From NCBI GenBank assembly GCA_029747015.1, contig JAKOGI010002253.1, positions 63,100 to 127,099 of the forward strand: a stretch of 64,000 nucleotides of DNA, written 5' to 3'. Shown piece by piece: positions 1 to 12,242 of this stretch. The notes beneath the pieces are model-generated. The model made no database searches and was not told the DNA's origin. It worked only from the letters and a program-made list of their open reading frames with translations. Within the stretch, counting starts at the first letter, position 1; the number at the start of each line of letters is the position of its first letter. A program made the position numbers and the translations under genes. The DNA comes from Carnegiea gigantea (taxonomy: Eukaryota; Streptophyta; Magnoliopsida; Caryophyllales; Cactaceae).

Positions 1-2723
1 AATTACTTAGTGCTCTTAGGCTAGTGCCTCCTATTATTCTTACGACCATAATCATCAAAATGAAAGGTCTACAACCAGCATGCATAGTTAAATGGACACA
101 TGGACAAGGTAATCACAGTGACTTGGCTAATAGGGGGATCCATTCAAGAGTCTTCATGCGGAATTGGTTATTTCTGATATCATAAAAATATGTAAACAGA
201 TTGGCAGGCTTATAGATGTGATTCTAGGTCCTTTATGCCCCACTTAGAGTACCACAAGTACACCCTAGTTTGCAACATAACTAAGCCATTCCTAATGTAT
301 CACCATGTCATATAAAGGACATAGGAAATTGCATACTCATACAGGTGCTGGTTTATATGGTCGCGCGATGTCAGTACGTAGAATGGTAACATGAAAGCAC
401 GAATAACATTAGTCGTATTGGCTAAGTAAAACCACAACTTAGAGGTTTCTCCAGCAAGCTCACTGCATAATGCATAATGTAATTAGTCACATCATTTTAT
501 GACACTCTTATCTATCATGCGTGATTATTCACTCATACATATTCATAAATCTTAGGGTCCAAAATTTAACTACTATTGTAGATACACAATCATATCATTC
601 GTTTAAGAATGAAATACACAAGGATATGTATCTGTAAATTCAAAATGGATGGTCACAAGGTCATATCACTGCATACATGATTAAGTAGCCATTGAAACCA
701 ATTAGAAGGAAACAAGGGTACTTAAGATTAGTCCAATTGACAACCTAACATCCCATCACTTGACTTATCATATAAGTCGAGTGGTTCATCTAGCTCTATC
801 ATATACATAACCACTCCCAAAGGTGTACACATCGGGCAATTTATTCACAAATCCATCAAGGACAGTTCCCTAATGAACCTAAGTAACTAGATATGCCCGC
901 ACGAGCTTAACATTAGATGCATGGCTTTGTTAATACCCGAAAACATCTAAACTCACTCATTGTCACGTAGGGATACACCTGCACGACCACGTGAAGATGT
1001 AATCCCTTGTTTATGATCTATACCTAAAGGCCAAGTCTTGATAGCTCCCCGAATGATTAGAGCTAGCCACCCACAATCTGACAATCATTTTAAGGTAAAG
1101 AGAATAGCATTAAAGGCCTTATGAATATACTTCGAGGTTCTATAAGATACCCAATCTCTTGGGGTGAGCATAGCAGTTCTAGGAGCTTGTAGTATAGAAG
1201 GAAAGGTTCTACCTTCTATAGAGATTCATGATTTCCTCACTCAATGTTAATGCTTAAGAAAGTAATGGCAAGGTATTGATCGTCGCTCCTAAGAGGTGAT
1301 TAGGTGACATACACAGTGCAATAATTCCAAACTCTGTCAAGTTCTTCTTGTTATTTCCCCTCTAGGTGTCCTAGGGTTGATACAACCAAGGCACTATTAA
1401 TCCCATAACAAGCATATCATCCCGTACGATAGAAATCATTTCACATGGTCAACTCGATATTAGATACATGATGAAAAGCACAAAATGTAATATATAAGAA
1501 ACATCAAGCCATCACCTACACATAGATTAGTAATGATGATGTGTAAGTAATGACCATAATCACACGAAACGTCGGGGAATACACTTATACAACGAGCAAG
1601 TGAGATGAACCACTATTATTCAAATTGCACACATATGTATAAACGTCTCACTTAATCCCTTTAATTAATTCAAAAATCCCCCAAAGAAAAACACAATCTA
1701 GCATGATCACCAAATAGAGAGGATAATCTCCCGTTACTTCCCTAAGGATTTTTAATCAGCTAGTCTAGAGAGGTGCACATCTTGACATACCTGCATTCAC
1801 AAATAACATCCACTCACATGTTGGGGTGCACATTCCTAAATTTAATCCCTGCATTTCTTTAGAATAGATGTAAGTTCTGAATACGAGTGCAAAACCTGAT
1901 TCTATCATTAAAAACACTCAATACTTCAAAATCTTTGTGTTTTAAGCAATGAAGAATTCACATAAGAGGGGTACAGTTTAAAGAGATTAAATTTTTAATA
2001 GTGCAAGGGAATCTTTATTCGCTTGCTAGCATATCATCATTAACACATCTAGTAATGTATACCTCCTAGTAGGTGCACACTTAAAACATCGATTACACTT
2101 AGGAATTCATTTCTTATAGAACTAGGCTCAAGTATTATTGCAAAGCGAATGTAACTCTTCCAATATAACCATATAACCTAACCAATTGGTTAGAAAGGTC
2201 TTTTAATGCGGACGTAAAACCTAAACTCGCTAATTAGGAAAGACTTTAACTTTCATACTCTCCAGGTTTTCAAAGAAAGTAGTTTAATTATTTCTAGCTC
2301 TCTCTCTCTACCAACCTTTGAGTATGTTGGCTCATTGCATTATGGGGCTCGAGGAGTAAATCGTACCTTAAGGGCAAAGAAGGAGCATAAAGTTAAGACT
2401 TTTCTGATCGTTTGAGTTCAAACCAAGCATACTTTAAACTTTCGATTTAAATCATCGATGTGCGTATATAAAACAATTATTGATTGAGCTAACACTTAGC
2501 ATATTCATGAGAGCACAAGTTATTCAGCCTATACTCTAGCAAATGACTCACTTATTCAATCAATCAGCTCACTTAAGTCACACATAGTTAATCGATCGCA
2601 CCAGCAATCATACCAAAACAACATTTATACACAAAAACATTACATATGCCACATCAATGCAAAGACATTCCGAGATAGCTATATGAAATGCAAGACTCAG
2701 GTCATGGCCTGCGGTCGCAAGGC

Positions 2724-2738
2724 CTTACTTTGATACCA
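2724..2738 (-). other. Primer-binding site, initiator Met-tRNA type
   Basis: Two bases after the LTR end, the minus strand reads TGGTATCAAAGTAAG. This closely matches TGGTATCAGAGC, the usual plant retrotransposon site complementary to the 3' end of initiator tRNA-Met. It sets the transcription direction of the element and the inner LTR edge. Confidence 0.65.
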
Positions 2739-2740
2739 TC

Positions 2741-5441
2741 TGTAACACCGCTATCCCCTAGGGCTGGAGATGTTACAGGTTTCTTAAATGTTGGGACAAA
2801 ACGAATAGAGTTCCGCCTAAAAATTGACTATATCACGGGTCTAAAGCCTTGCATCAGGTCTCTTTAATAATTAAAAGCATAAAAGGCATGTTCATGGGCT
2901 CAATGGCTACATCCCGGAGGCCACAACACTATCAGTCACACGCTCAGAGTATACCAAATATTAAACTTCAATAATAAAGAAATAAAAGATATTGCTCAAC
3001 GGATCACAAATTGGGAGCAGGCGGGCTTACATTCGAGAAAATAAACAACTCCAGCTAAAAGACGACTGACTCATTAAATGGTTGGCTTACATGGCCATAC
3101 AGAGTGACTGCTATTCAATATGCAATACATGAGCCAAAGCACTTTACTTGTATATGTTTAAGAACTTATGAATACATTACATTACATTACTCAACTCATT
3201 ATGTATGCATATAGAAGTATAACTCCTTCTTATAGCAAAAGAAGCTTTTGACTTGGCTTATGCGAACTAATTTTTACCTATCATTTTAGGAACCTAGGGA
3301 AAAAGAGGAATAGAGAGGGGATGAGCTATCATACGCTCAGTGAATGATTCCTAATCCTAAGAAAACAAAATAGTTGTACATAATACTTTTAAGCAACAGG
3401 GACACCCAATTTGATAGTTAATAATACATAATGGCATATAAAGTCTCCCATGTTTGCTATAAACCCAACAACCTTTAGAATTTAATGATATCCCCAACCT
3501 TCTTCCACTTCCGCATGAGAATTTTCAACCTACTTATCCTATGACACTTGTAATATAGTCATGACACCTACATATTACACTTCCTTAACATGAAATAATG
3601 CATGCATGGGACTCATTAGCAACTAAGTCATACAACAATTTAGGTGTTGAGAGTAGTGGAGCACTTAGTTTATACATAAACACCTGTAATCAAAGAGTTC
3701 AACTAAAATTATCAAGTGGGATTCTTTTTAGTAAGAAATTAGGATTAACGCATAAAGTATTTCACTGAAACCAAAGAAAGCCTACATAAAACAATCATTA
3801 TTCACAAGCAAATAATTTAGAATTCAATAAAAGCTCTTTTTTTTTAAGAACACATGCACTTTTTCAAATCTTAGCACTAGCATGGTCCTCGAATGAGGAG
3901 TTTGCATCACATAACAAGTACAAAATCATTTCATATGGCATAAGATTCTTATATTTATGCTATTCAGGGGATATCTACACTCACCCTAGGGGAGATCTAT
4001 ACTCGCCCTCCAATTATCCTCGGTTTTACTCTCTAATATTTAGGGCTCCCGTACACCAAGTCTACTCCCTAAACATTTGTCCGAACATTTAGTACTATTC
4101 TCCTAGCATAAAAAATTTCAGATGCATCTCATTTAAATACATTTGCACCAAAATTCTCATTGTATCATAAACAACCATATGACCATTCACTTGTCAAAGA
4201 ATGTGGCATTAAAACCTATTTTAGAAGCTAGTGGATGCAATCATACATTAACACCGCGATTTCTCAGTGTTTCATATGCAAAACAGTTCACGCATAATGC
4301 AAGACTCTATGCAGTCATGTGAAGTATCAAATAAGTTATAAAAGAGCTTATAACATCTAATTATGACTCCCTCTTATCAAAAGAATAGTCTAACATTCAC
4401 TATTAATCACATGTCTTAGAACGCTTGCTATGTCAAAGAAAATCATGTACACACTTATCAGCACAGGCCATTAGTCATTTCACACACGTATTTATTCATA
4501 ATTCAGAATGCTTTCCAACCCAACAGCTTACTGGAATAGCCTTTGGAAGTAATCAAGGAATCTTTAGAACTTGAATTACTTATTAAAGGTTGTCCACATT
4601 ACATGTATTTCGGCAATTAAGATAGGGACGTGATCAATAATAATCGAAATTAGCCGAAGGTACTTCAAGTTAGCTAGGAACGTCATATACAATCAGCGCG
4701 CGACCCCTTTCTATTTCATTCTAAAATCACATAATTTCATTTATAACAATTTCTGGAAGTAATTAGAAGGTGTTTAAATGATCTAATTACTCGTCAAAGT
4801 GATCAGGGCATTGCATTAAGTGTGTAACAAAAAGGCAATCCTCAAGTCAATCACTTGGGGAATTCAAACATTCAAGCATCACATGTAAAACTTTTCAGGC
4901 ATGGTTAACACAAGTCGAGTGAGGTTCACTCGAACCAAGTCATAGTTCGCAGACCATCTAGAACGAGACTTTCAAACACATAAGCGACCTTGGTTAGCTA
5001 TGATTATTATAATCTGGTGTAGACTTAGCTCCCAGCATATATACGCATAGAACACACAATACCTAAGCCATCAAAGGAAGGCGTGCTTATCATGCATTAA
5101 TTAAAAAAATAGTTTATAGTTTCACATAAAGGAGTTATAATTCAGTTCCGAATTCAGCAATCATAACATAATCGCACGATATTAACACATGCAATGCACT
5201 TTGTAATTTCATTTATTCATCGCATAACCCTAACTCGCTCCTCACAGCACTGACCACAATAATCCTCAAAAACATCTTAATTTCAATCCAAATTAATCCA
5301 CCTATGCCTCATATGTTCACAATCCATCACAATTTGAATCTAATTACTAAATCACATAGCACAAACAATTCATAAATATTTGTAAGTTAATAGTGGTTTT
5401 AGGGTCCTGACTTAGGGTTTGGTACAGGTTGGGTTGTTACA
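2741..5441 (-). repeat. 5' LTR (2.7 kb) of the LARD-like element
   Basis: On the minus strand the repeat starts TGTAACAACCC and ends GGTGTTACA, the TG...CA ends expected of an LTR, with a matching TGTAAC/GTTACA inverted terminus. It is directly followed by a primer-binding site. The partner LTR is not in the window, so the inner end rests on the primer site and the outer end on the terminal motif alone. Confidence 0.55.
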
Positions 5442-5863
5442 TGGAATTGGTTCATTCCTTGCTTCAGACGGGCTGCCTGCCACTCCACTGCCAATCTAAT
5501 GTCATTGAACAACTGAAAAAGCCACTGGAATGGCGGAAACCCCTGCGGCTCTAGCCCTTCATGGCTCCTCTCTCTCTTGCACTGCTAGCATCTGAACCAG
5601 TGGCATCCAGCCCTTTTCGTCATTATTGGGTGGCTGACCAGTGCTGCTGCCACCTCTTCAGCCCCCTCTCTTTGCTATCTCTTTCTCTTGATCAATCTTT
5701 CTCTCCCACCTATCGATTCAGGGGTTGTGCGAACTGGGTGGCAGTCATAACTGGCACCCCATCGCCAGTGTACTATTGTCGCTACCACTCTTCTCTCTCT
5801 CTCTCTCTCAGTTCATTCTCCCTCCATCTCTCTCTCTCTCTCTCTCAGGTTTGGGATTACGAA
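5442..5863. other. Unassigned spacer between two retroelements
   Basis: This 422-base stretch lies between the LTR edge at 5441 and the Athila LTR start at 5864. It is pyrimidine-rich, with CT-repeat runs near 5788-5808 and 5830-5846. Short frames here are made of CT-repeat serine and leucine codons and look like chance. It may be a leftover of the sequence into which the neighbouring elements inserted. Confidence 0.4.
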
Positions 5864-7057
5864 CGATAAGTGCTAAAGTGTATATCATTTTAGGATCATT
5901 TTGCTTAATTTTTAGGAGAATTATGTGCTTAATGTTAAAATTTATACTCCTATTCTCATTTTATGCTTGGGTACGACTCTGTGATGACGATTGTAGGATT
6001 TTGGACTACTTTGACCTGGCATTTGACCTTTATTTGAACGTATATTGACTCTCACATATGCCTCTGAGATGCCATGCTTGCGAAGTATAAGAATAGCAGA
6101 AAATTCAATTCCAGCCAAGACCACAGTCGGACCGTGGTGCCATCCATGGACCGTGGTTAGCCGGTAACGGCTAGCCTTTTCATTTTCCTCTATTGTGCAG
6201 CTGAGATTACTTCCATTATTGCTTAAAAGGGCTGTTTTAGGGCAAAAAAGAGAGATCTTATTCAGCAACTATAGTCCTACATTCACATCTTTTTAGTTTA
6301 GTTTAGTTTTAGTGCAGTTTTCGTTAAGATTGAAAGGAATCTCTTAGAATCTTGAAGATTGTTGCACAACTCAAGGGCTGCTATTGCTGTGAAGTTTTCC
6401 TTCCTTTTTTTGAATTTGCTTTTAAACTCTTATTTTAGTTGAATTTAGAAACATGAGTGAGTAGTTTTATCTAATCTAGGATTTGTTAGCCATAGAATTG
6501 TTGTTGGATCCTTTATCCTTGAATTCTTACGCTTATTTCATGTTTGGAATGATTCATGACTATCTTGAAATTGGAATATTGTAAGTGTAATTTGGCCAAT
6601 TTCGCTTACTTATATTAGGTAGTGAGATGAAGTATTGAAAGGTGAAACTATCTAGTCGATCGACTTGATAGAACATAATTTAGCAAATCTCGAGAGTTAC
6701 TTGTTAAGAGGAGATTTGACAACTTATAGATCTTTAACCTAGACTAAAATCAAATACGCTTGACAGAGTGTTAGTTGAATTTGTTAAGGTAATTTGATTG
6801 CTATTTCTTGAATCGTTCGTCCTATGAAAAGTGCATGCTTAAATCCATGATCCGACTGTTTAATTGGTGAATCAAATTCTTCGATGTTTTTTCGTTATTG
6901 AACTTTTGAATAGTTAAATAGTTTATTTAAATTGACCATTTGAAAGAATTTGTCCCTTAGCAAATTCTAATAGGCTTTTGACTCGATAGATTACTTTGGT
7001 CTCTGAGGATGATCTTTTAATCTATAGTACGACACCCGTGCGCTTGCAGACTTGCCA
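5864..7057 (+). repeat. 5' LTR of the Athila-type element
   Basis: It aligns along its length with 25291-26530. The start here is CGATAAGTGCTAAAGTG against TGATAAGTGCTAAAGTG in the other copy, so the first T has mutated. It ends GACTTGCCA, four bases before the primer-binding site. By eye, more than a tenth of positions differ between the two copies in the first 200 bases. Confidence 0.88.
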
Positions 7058-7060
7058 AGT

Positions 7061-7081
7061 TTTTGGAGCCATTGCTGAGGA
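7061..7081 (+). other. Primer-binding site, Asp-tRNA type
   Basis: TTTTGGAGCCATTGCTGAGG resembles TTTTTGGCGCCGTTGCCGGGG, the site used by Athila and related gypsy elements and complementary to tRNA-Asp. Several positions have decayed, mostly C-to-T or G-to-A changes typical of old methylated repeats. Confidence 0.8.
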
Positions 7082-7213
7082 TCAATTTGTTAACTATTGA
7101 GTTAGTCTTACGAAATTGACTAAGTGTTTTATTTTCTTTTTTTCTCTTTCCTATTTCTTGTTTGATTGTGTTGGTAGTGTTAGTGATTGTGATTGCAGGA
7201 ATCTTCCCCATTT

Positions 7214-8907
7214 ATGCGACGTCCATTTCTATACAAACCGGATCCCGAGATTGAGAGGACTTTCCATTTAAGGAGGAAGAAGTAAAAGATTAAAGAACAA
7301 AGATGCAAGGCTAGAAGAACTTCACCAAATGTGACGGGAGGAGGAGGTGACCAAAGAAGGACGGTTAGGGACTTTGTTACCCCTGGAGTCCAAGGCATCG
7401 CCTCAAGCATCACTCGCCCGAACATTGACGGAAATAATTTTGAGCTCAAGCTGGCTCTTATTTCCATGGTGCAATAAGTCCAGTTTGGAGGCAACCTATA
7501 GAAGACCTGAACGTACACCTCTCAGTCTTTTTAGAGGTGTGTGACAAATTGAAACTTCACAGACTCTCCACTAATGCCATCTGACTTTGGTTATTTCCCT
7601 TCTCACTTAGGGATAAGGCGAGAGCATGGCTACATTATTTCCCTTTGGGATGTATCACCACATGGTATAAGCTTACTAGAGCTTTCCTTCCCAAATTCTT
7701 CCCACCAAGCAAAATGACAAGTTTGAGGAATCAAATCACCAACTTTACTCAAAGGGATTATGAGATGCGCTATGAGGCTTATGAACGGTTTAAGGATTTG
7801 CTGTGGTTATGCCCTCACCATAGTCTTAAAAGATGGATGATTGTTCAAGCTTTCTACAATGGGATAACCTAACCCTAAAGATCCACTATTAATGTGGCGG
7901 CAAGAGGAACTTTGGTAAATAAAACTGAAGATGAGGCCTATAATTTGATTGAGGAGATGCCACTCAACAATTTCCAATGGTCCACCGAGCGCGGCCAACC
8001 CAAATGAGTTGGAGGTAAGCTTGACATTGATGCACTTACTTTGCTTTCTACTAAAGTTGATGATATGGCTTAAAGGTTGGACCATATGAATGTTAATGCT
8101 GTGAATTTTAGTGCCCCTCCCCCATGTGAAATTTATGGTTCTATTGAACATGTGACTTCGAATTGTCAAGTGGTGAGTCCTTTTTCCTAAGACTCTAGTG
8201 AAGTTAATTATATCCAAAACCTTAACTCGAGACCGGCCAATTACCCTTACTCTAGTACCTATAATTCAGATTGGAGGAATCATCCGACTTTCTTATATAG
8301 GTCTAATCTAAACCCTCCTACTATGCCCCCAGTGAATGCTACGCCACCTCGTGGTTTTCAAAGACCGCGTTCCCTCCACAAGTTCCCTAAAAGTCCAATT
8401 TAGAGGCTATGATGAAAAGTATGCTTATGGCGCAATAAAAATAAGACGAGTATATAAAGCAATTAGTCTCTAAGGTTGATGCTTATGGCGCAATAAAAAT
8501 AAGACGAGTATATAAAGCAATTAGTCTCTAAGGTTGATGTGCTTGCAACTCACAAGAAGATGGTGGAAGCCTAAATTGCCCAACCAGCTAGCTTTTCAAT
8601 TGTACCCCCAGGTAAACTTCCTGTTAGGCCCAAGCCTAACCCTAGGGAGTAATACAATGCTATTATTTTGAGGGGGGGACAACTAGAAGGACCTAAGAGG
8701 GTTACCAATAATGAGTCTTTACATGATAAGAATGAGCACGATGAGAATGCTGAGAAAGAGGCATCTGTACCCTCTAAGGATGTAATTAATAATGTTATGC
8801 ATAAGTCTGATGAGGTTCCTAAGCATCCTAAGATTACTTCCCCAAAACCCTACACTCCACCTTTACCATTTCCTCAAAGGATGGCTAAAGCAAAAGTTGA
8901 TTTGTAA
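7214..8907 (+). pseudogene. Athila gag, broken
   Basis: The gag frame opens at ATGCGACGTCC with residues like DPEIERTFHLRRKK, typical of Athila gag N-termini, and soon meets a stop. The central retrotransposon gag domain is clear around 7650-7870: TTWYKLTRAFLPKFFPPSKM, then YEMRYEAYERFKDLLWLCPHH and MIVQAFYNGI (the family has W..L...FL.KFFPP and ERFKDLL..CPHH). The region before the protease (8660-8907) carries the LRxGxQLEGPK motif and a charged, lysine-rich tail. Several stops, frameshifts and a 58-base tandem duplication at 8422-8537 break the frame. It would have formed the virus-like particle. Confidence 0.85.
8422..8537 (+). repeat. 58-bp exact tandem duplication in gag
   Basis: Bases 8422-8479 are repeated without change at 8480-8537, beginning TGCTTATGGCGCAAT. 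Fifty-eight is not a multiple of three, so the duplication shifts the gag frame. Exact identity suggests it arose late compared with the surrounding point decay. Confidence 0.95.
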
Positions 8908-9079
8908 TTTGAGAAGTTTTTAGAAGTCCTAAAGATACTCTACATAAACATCCTATCTACTGATGCTTTGTCTCAAATGCCTTCATATGCTAATTTTTGA
9001 AAGAAATTTTATCTAACAAAAGAAAGTTAGAAGAGTATGAGACTATAACTTTGACTAAAGAGTGCAGTGTCGCGATCTA

Positions 9080-9420
9080 AAATAAGCTTCCTGCTAAGCT
9101 TAAGGATCCCAATAGTTTTTTAATTCCCTGCCTGATAGGGAATGTGTCCATAAACGGTGCTTTGTGTGTTTTAGGGGCAAGTGTGAGCTTGATGCCTCTT
9201 TCTATGTGTGAAAAATTAGAACTAGGAGAGATAAGACCGACTACTATCTCCTTACAATTGGCAAACCATTCTGTAAAATACCGTGTGGGTGTTTTAGAGG
9301 ATGTTCCAATAAAAGTAGGAGATTTGTAAATACCAGTAGACTTTGTGAGTTTATAAATAGAAGAGGATATGCACACCCCTATGATTCTTGGCCACCGTTG
9401 GGTGCCATATTGATGTGAAA
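9080..9420 (+). pseudogene. Athila aspartic protease, catalytic Asp lost
   Basis: The sequence around 9105-9400 matches the Athila-type retropepsin: LKDPNSFLIPCLIGNVSING, then ALCVLGASVSLMPLSM, then PTTISLQLANHSVKY and, in another frame, TPMILGHRW. In the family the active site reads C-D-L-G-A-S. Here the codon at 9168-9170 is GTT, so Asp has become Val and the enzyme could not work. A stop follows at 9327-9329. It would have cut the Gag-Pol polyprotein. Confidence 0.8.
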
Positions 9421-10873
9421 AATGGTAAGCTATCTTTTGATGTAAGGGATGATCATGTGGAGTTTAACTTGTTTAAAGCTTCTAAATTCCCTTTCATTTC
9501 TGATGAATACAATAAGATTGATGTCATTGATGGTTTGATATGGAAACCCGTGTCTAACCTTGATTTTAATGATCCTCTTGAGCACTTGATGTTGAATGAT
9601 AACACTACTAAGAATGAAAATCCCGAAGTAGCCATTTGTGCCCAACTTTTAGAAGCCTCTCCACCAATTACACCTTCCCTTGTTAAGGTGGAACCATTAA
9701 AGGTTGAAAATAAGCTCTCGTCTGATGAGGTGCAAGCTCCTAAGGTAGAACTGAAATATCTCCCTCCCTCCTTAAGGTATGAATTTCTTGGACCCAACTC
9801 TACATATCCTGTGATTGTAAATGTAAGTTTAAATACATCTCAAGCTGACTCTTTGGTTAGAGTACTTAGAGAGCATCTTAAAGCCATAGGGTACACTCTT
9901 GATGACTTAAATGCAATTCATCCTTCTGTGTGTATACATCGAATCTTAATAGAAGATAACCATAAGCACTTAATTGAACACCAAAGGAGATTAAACCCTA
10001 CCATGCAAGAGGTGGTCAAGAAGGAAATTTTGAAATTACTAAAAGTCGGCATTATCTACCCTATCTCTGATAGTACATAGGTAAGCCCGGTCCATGTTGT
10101 ACCTAAGCAAGGGGGATAACTGTTGTCAAAATGAGAATAATGAGCTAATTCCCACTAGGACGGTAACCGAATAGTGTATGTGCATTGATTATCGAAAATT
10201 GAATAAAGCCACCAGTAAAGATCACTTCCCCCTTCCCTTCATTGACTAAATGCTTGAACGATTAGCTAAGAACTCATATTTTTACAAGCTAGATGGGTAT
10301 TTGGGTTTCTTTCAAATCCCTATCCATCCTAGTGACCAAGAAAAGACTACTTTTACTTGTCCTTATGGTACATATGCTTATAGGAGGATGCCATTTGGGT
10401 TATGTAATGCCCCTCCTATATTTCAACGTTACGTGATGACTATTTTCTTTAATTTTATTGAGGACATAGTGAAAGTCTTTGTGGATGATTTTTCTGTGTA
10501 TGGTGCAACCTTTGACCATCGCTTGAATAACCTGTCCAAGGTCTTACAGAGATGTAAAGATGTGAATTTGGTTTTAAATTAGGAGAAGTATCATTTTATG
10601 GTACAAGAGGGAGTTGTTCTCGGTTATGTTCTCTCCAATGACAGCATTGAAGTAACAAAGCAAAGGTAGAGGTGATTGAAAAATTGCCACCACCAACCTT
10701 TGCAAAGGGTATGAGGAATTTTCTTGAACATGTCGATTTTTACCAGTGGTTTATAAAGGATTTTTCGAATTGCAAAACCTCTCACCCAATTGCTTGTCAA
10801 GGATGTGCCTTTTGAATTTAATAAAAAAATTTTGAGTGCTTTCCTCAAGTTAAAAGAGGCATTAATCACGACT
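9388..10873 (+). pseudogene. Athila reverse transcriptase, 5' part
   Basis: A 230-codon frame (9388-10080) covers the protease-RT linker and the first RT segment, ending at EILKLLKVGIIYPISDST where an expected Trp codon is TAG. RT then resumes in other frames: CIDYRKLNKAT near 10180, and from 10250 MLERLAKNSYFYKLDGYLGF, the palm motif YRRMPFGLCNAP and the catalytic FVDD box near 10480. A stop interrupts NLVLN-x-EKYHFMVQEGVVLGYV. The thumb runs to 10873, where a non-autonomous element is inserted. RT copies the genomic RNA into DNA. At least one frameshift and several stops make it non-functional. Confidence 0.9.
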
Positions 10874-12242
10874 TGTTGGTAATTTTTTACAAGTATATGG
10901 TTTATAATTATAAAACTTCGGATGTCGATCCACAGAGATGGTTGCGAAATTAGGTTACCAAAAATCCCAAATTAATTTAAGACTAAATAAACAATATTAA
11001 CTCACAGAATTGCGAGCTCTAACTTACAAAGACTCGAAACGAAAATAAGAATGAAGCACCAAACTGCTAATGATTTTAACCCACCAACACTTATCCGTAA
11101 CTATTTCATGAACTTGAGTACAGGAGCAAAGGAAAACGAAGCAGAGGCAAACGAGATCAGCAAAGCAAACCAAAACTTAGGCAATTCGAACCAAATTATG
11201 GAAACTAAATTGCAACCTCAATCTTCCATTAACTAATAAGCAAATTACATCAATCTCTGAAACTAAGCCCTTAATTTAAACGAAAAAGAATTGAACCATA
11301 CTCCCCTGCCTCTCCTTGCTCTGCTCTGCCTCAATGTTTGTAGCCTCCATTCGAGCCCCTCCAAGTCCCTCCATCTCCAGTAACCCTTGTCCTGATGATG
11401 GCGATGATGATGGAATGATGGGCAACCATTACGGAGAGTAATGGCAATATGAGTGTTGGACATTAAAGGAGGAGAGAGGAGCTTCGGTTATGGCAGATGA
11501 ACAACAGAGCAGCGATTATAGCGTCGGTTATGGCGTGAGAAAGAAAAGGCAACAGCTAGCTTTTGGACTTTCCGGGCAAGAAAATGTCAAAGAATAAGAA
11601 GGGCTGGGGGGAATAAATGAAGAGCCTTGTTTTTGCTTTGGGTTTTTTGGGTGTCATTGAATGAGGAAGAAGAAGAAGAAGAGGAAATAAGAGAGACAGG
11701 GCTGCGATTTCAGCTATGAGGAAGGCGAAGGGTCGCGAGAAGGTGAAGGAGCTCAGGTGAATGAAGGAGCAGCATCTTGGTGTACCTGCCGGTGAAACCC
11801 ATCTGCGCAGCGAGAAGAGAAGATGAAAGGGCTGGAGGTCCTGAGTATAAAGAGGAGAGAGAGAAGAAGCAGCTAAACTGTGAGAAGATGGCGAGAGATC
11901 ACGTGCCATGCACGTGCTGTTTTAAGTGAAGGAAAAAAAAAATAAGAGTTTGGGTTGACATCTGGGCCGGCCCACGAGAGGGAAAAAAGAGGGAAGAAGA
12001 ATATTGTTTGGGCCTCCATTTGGGCCTCTACCTGTCAGTGGCTGTGGGCTTCTGCCTGTTCTGCTTCCTTTCTTTTTTATCTTTCCTTGGTCCAAACTTT
12101 GAAAACTGATTCATTTTTCCCAAAATTTCCCAATCCCTACAAAATGAACAAAAAATGTTATTAAAAATCTAATTAACCAATTTATTTCAAGTGATTATTA
12201 GATAATAAAAGGGTATAAAATATTATAATTTTAGGCTAAAAA
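10874..12242 (-). repeat. 3' LTR of non-autonomous copy 1
   Basis: It aligns with 16103-17462 over its whole length. Both carry TCGGATGTCGATCCACA near the plus-strand left end, a long GA-rich block, and ATTAGATAATAAAAGGGTAT near the right end. On the minus strand it is preceded by GGTATGGGGATA, a plausible polypurine tract. Matching 61-codon frames in the two LTRs (11051-11236 and 16280-16465) are LTR sequence, not genes. Confidence 0.88.

Larger units (their letters stand above)
1..5441 (-). mobile_element. LARD-like LTR retrotransposon, cut by window edge
   Basis: The element is read on the minus strand. It begins with a long terminal repeat at 5441 going down to 2741, followed by a primer-binding site and 2.7 kb of internal sequence that leaves the window at base 1. 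No open frame of useful length occurs anywhere in 1-5441 on either strand, and I see no gag or pol motif. A long LTR plus a long gene-less interior fits a large retrotransposon derivative mobilised in trans. The primer site suggests a Ty3/gypsy, possibly chromovirus-type, parent, but no protein is left to test this. The far LTR and target duplication lie outside the window. Confidence 0.6.

Noticed and set aside
2741..2776. A 36-base stretch with TGTAAC...GTTACA ends, resembling a tiny element
   Set aside because: It is the terminal part of the LTR next to the primer site, and is too short to be a separate unit.
5561..6048. Two serine/leucine-rich frames
   Set aside because: Products of CT repeats running into the Athila LTR.
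11051..11236. A 61-codon frame that recurs almost identically at 16280-16465
   Set aside because: Both lie at the same place in the two LTRs of one element. The similarity is LTR duplication, not a conserved gene.
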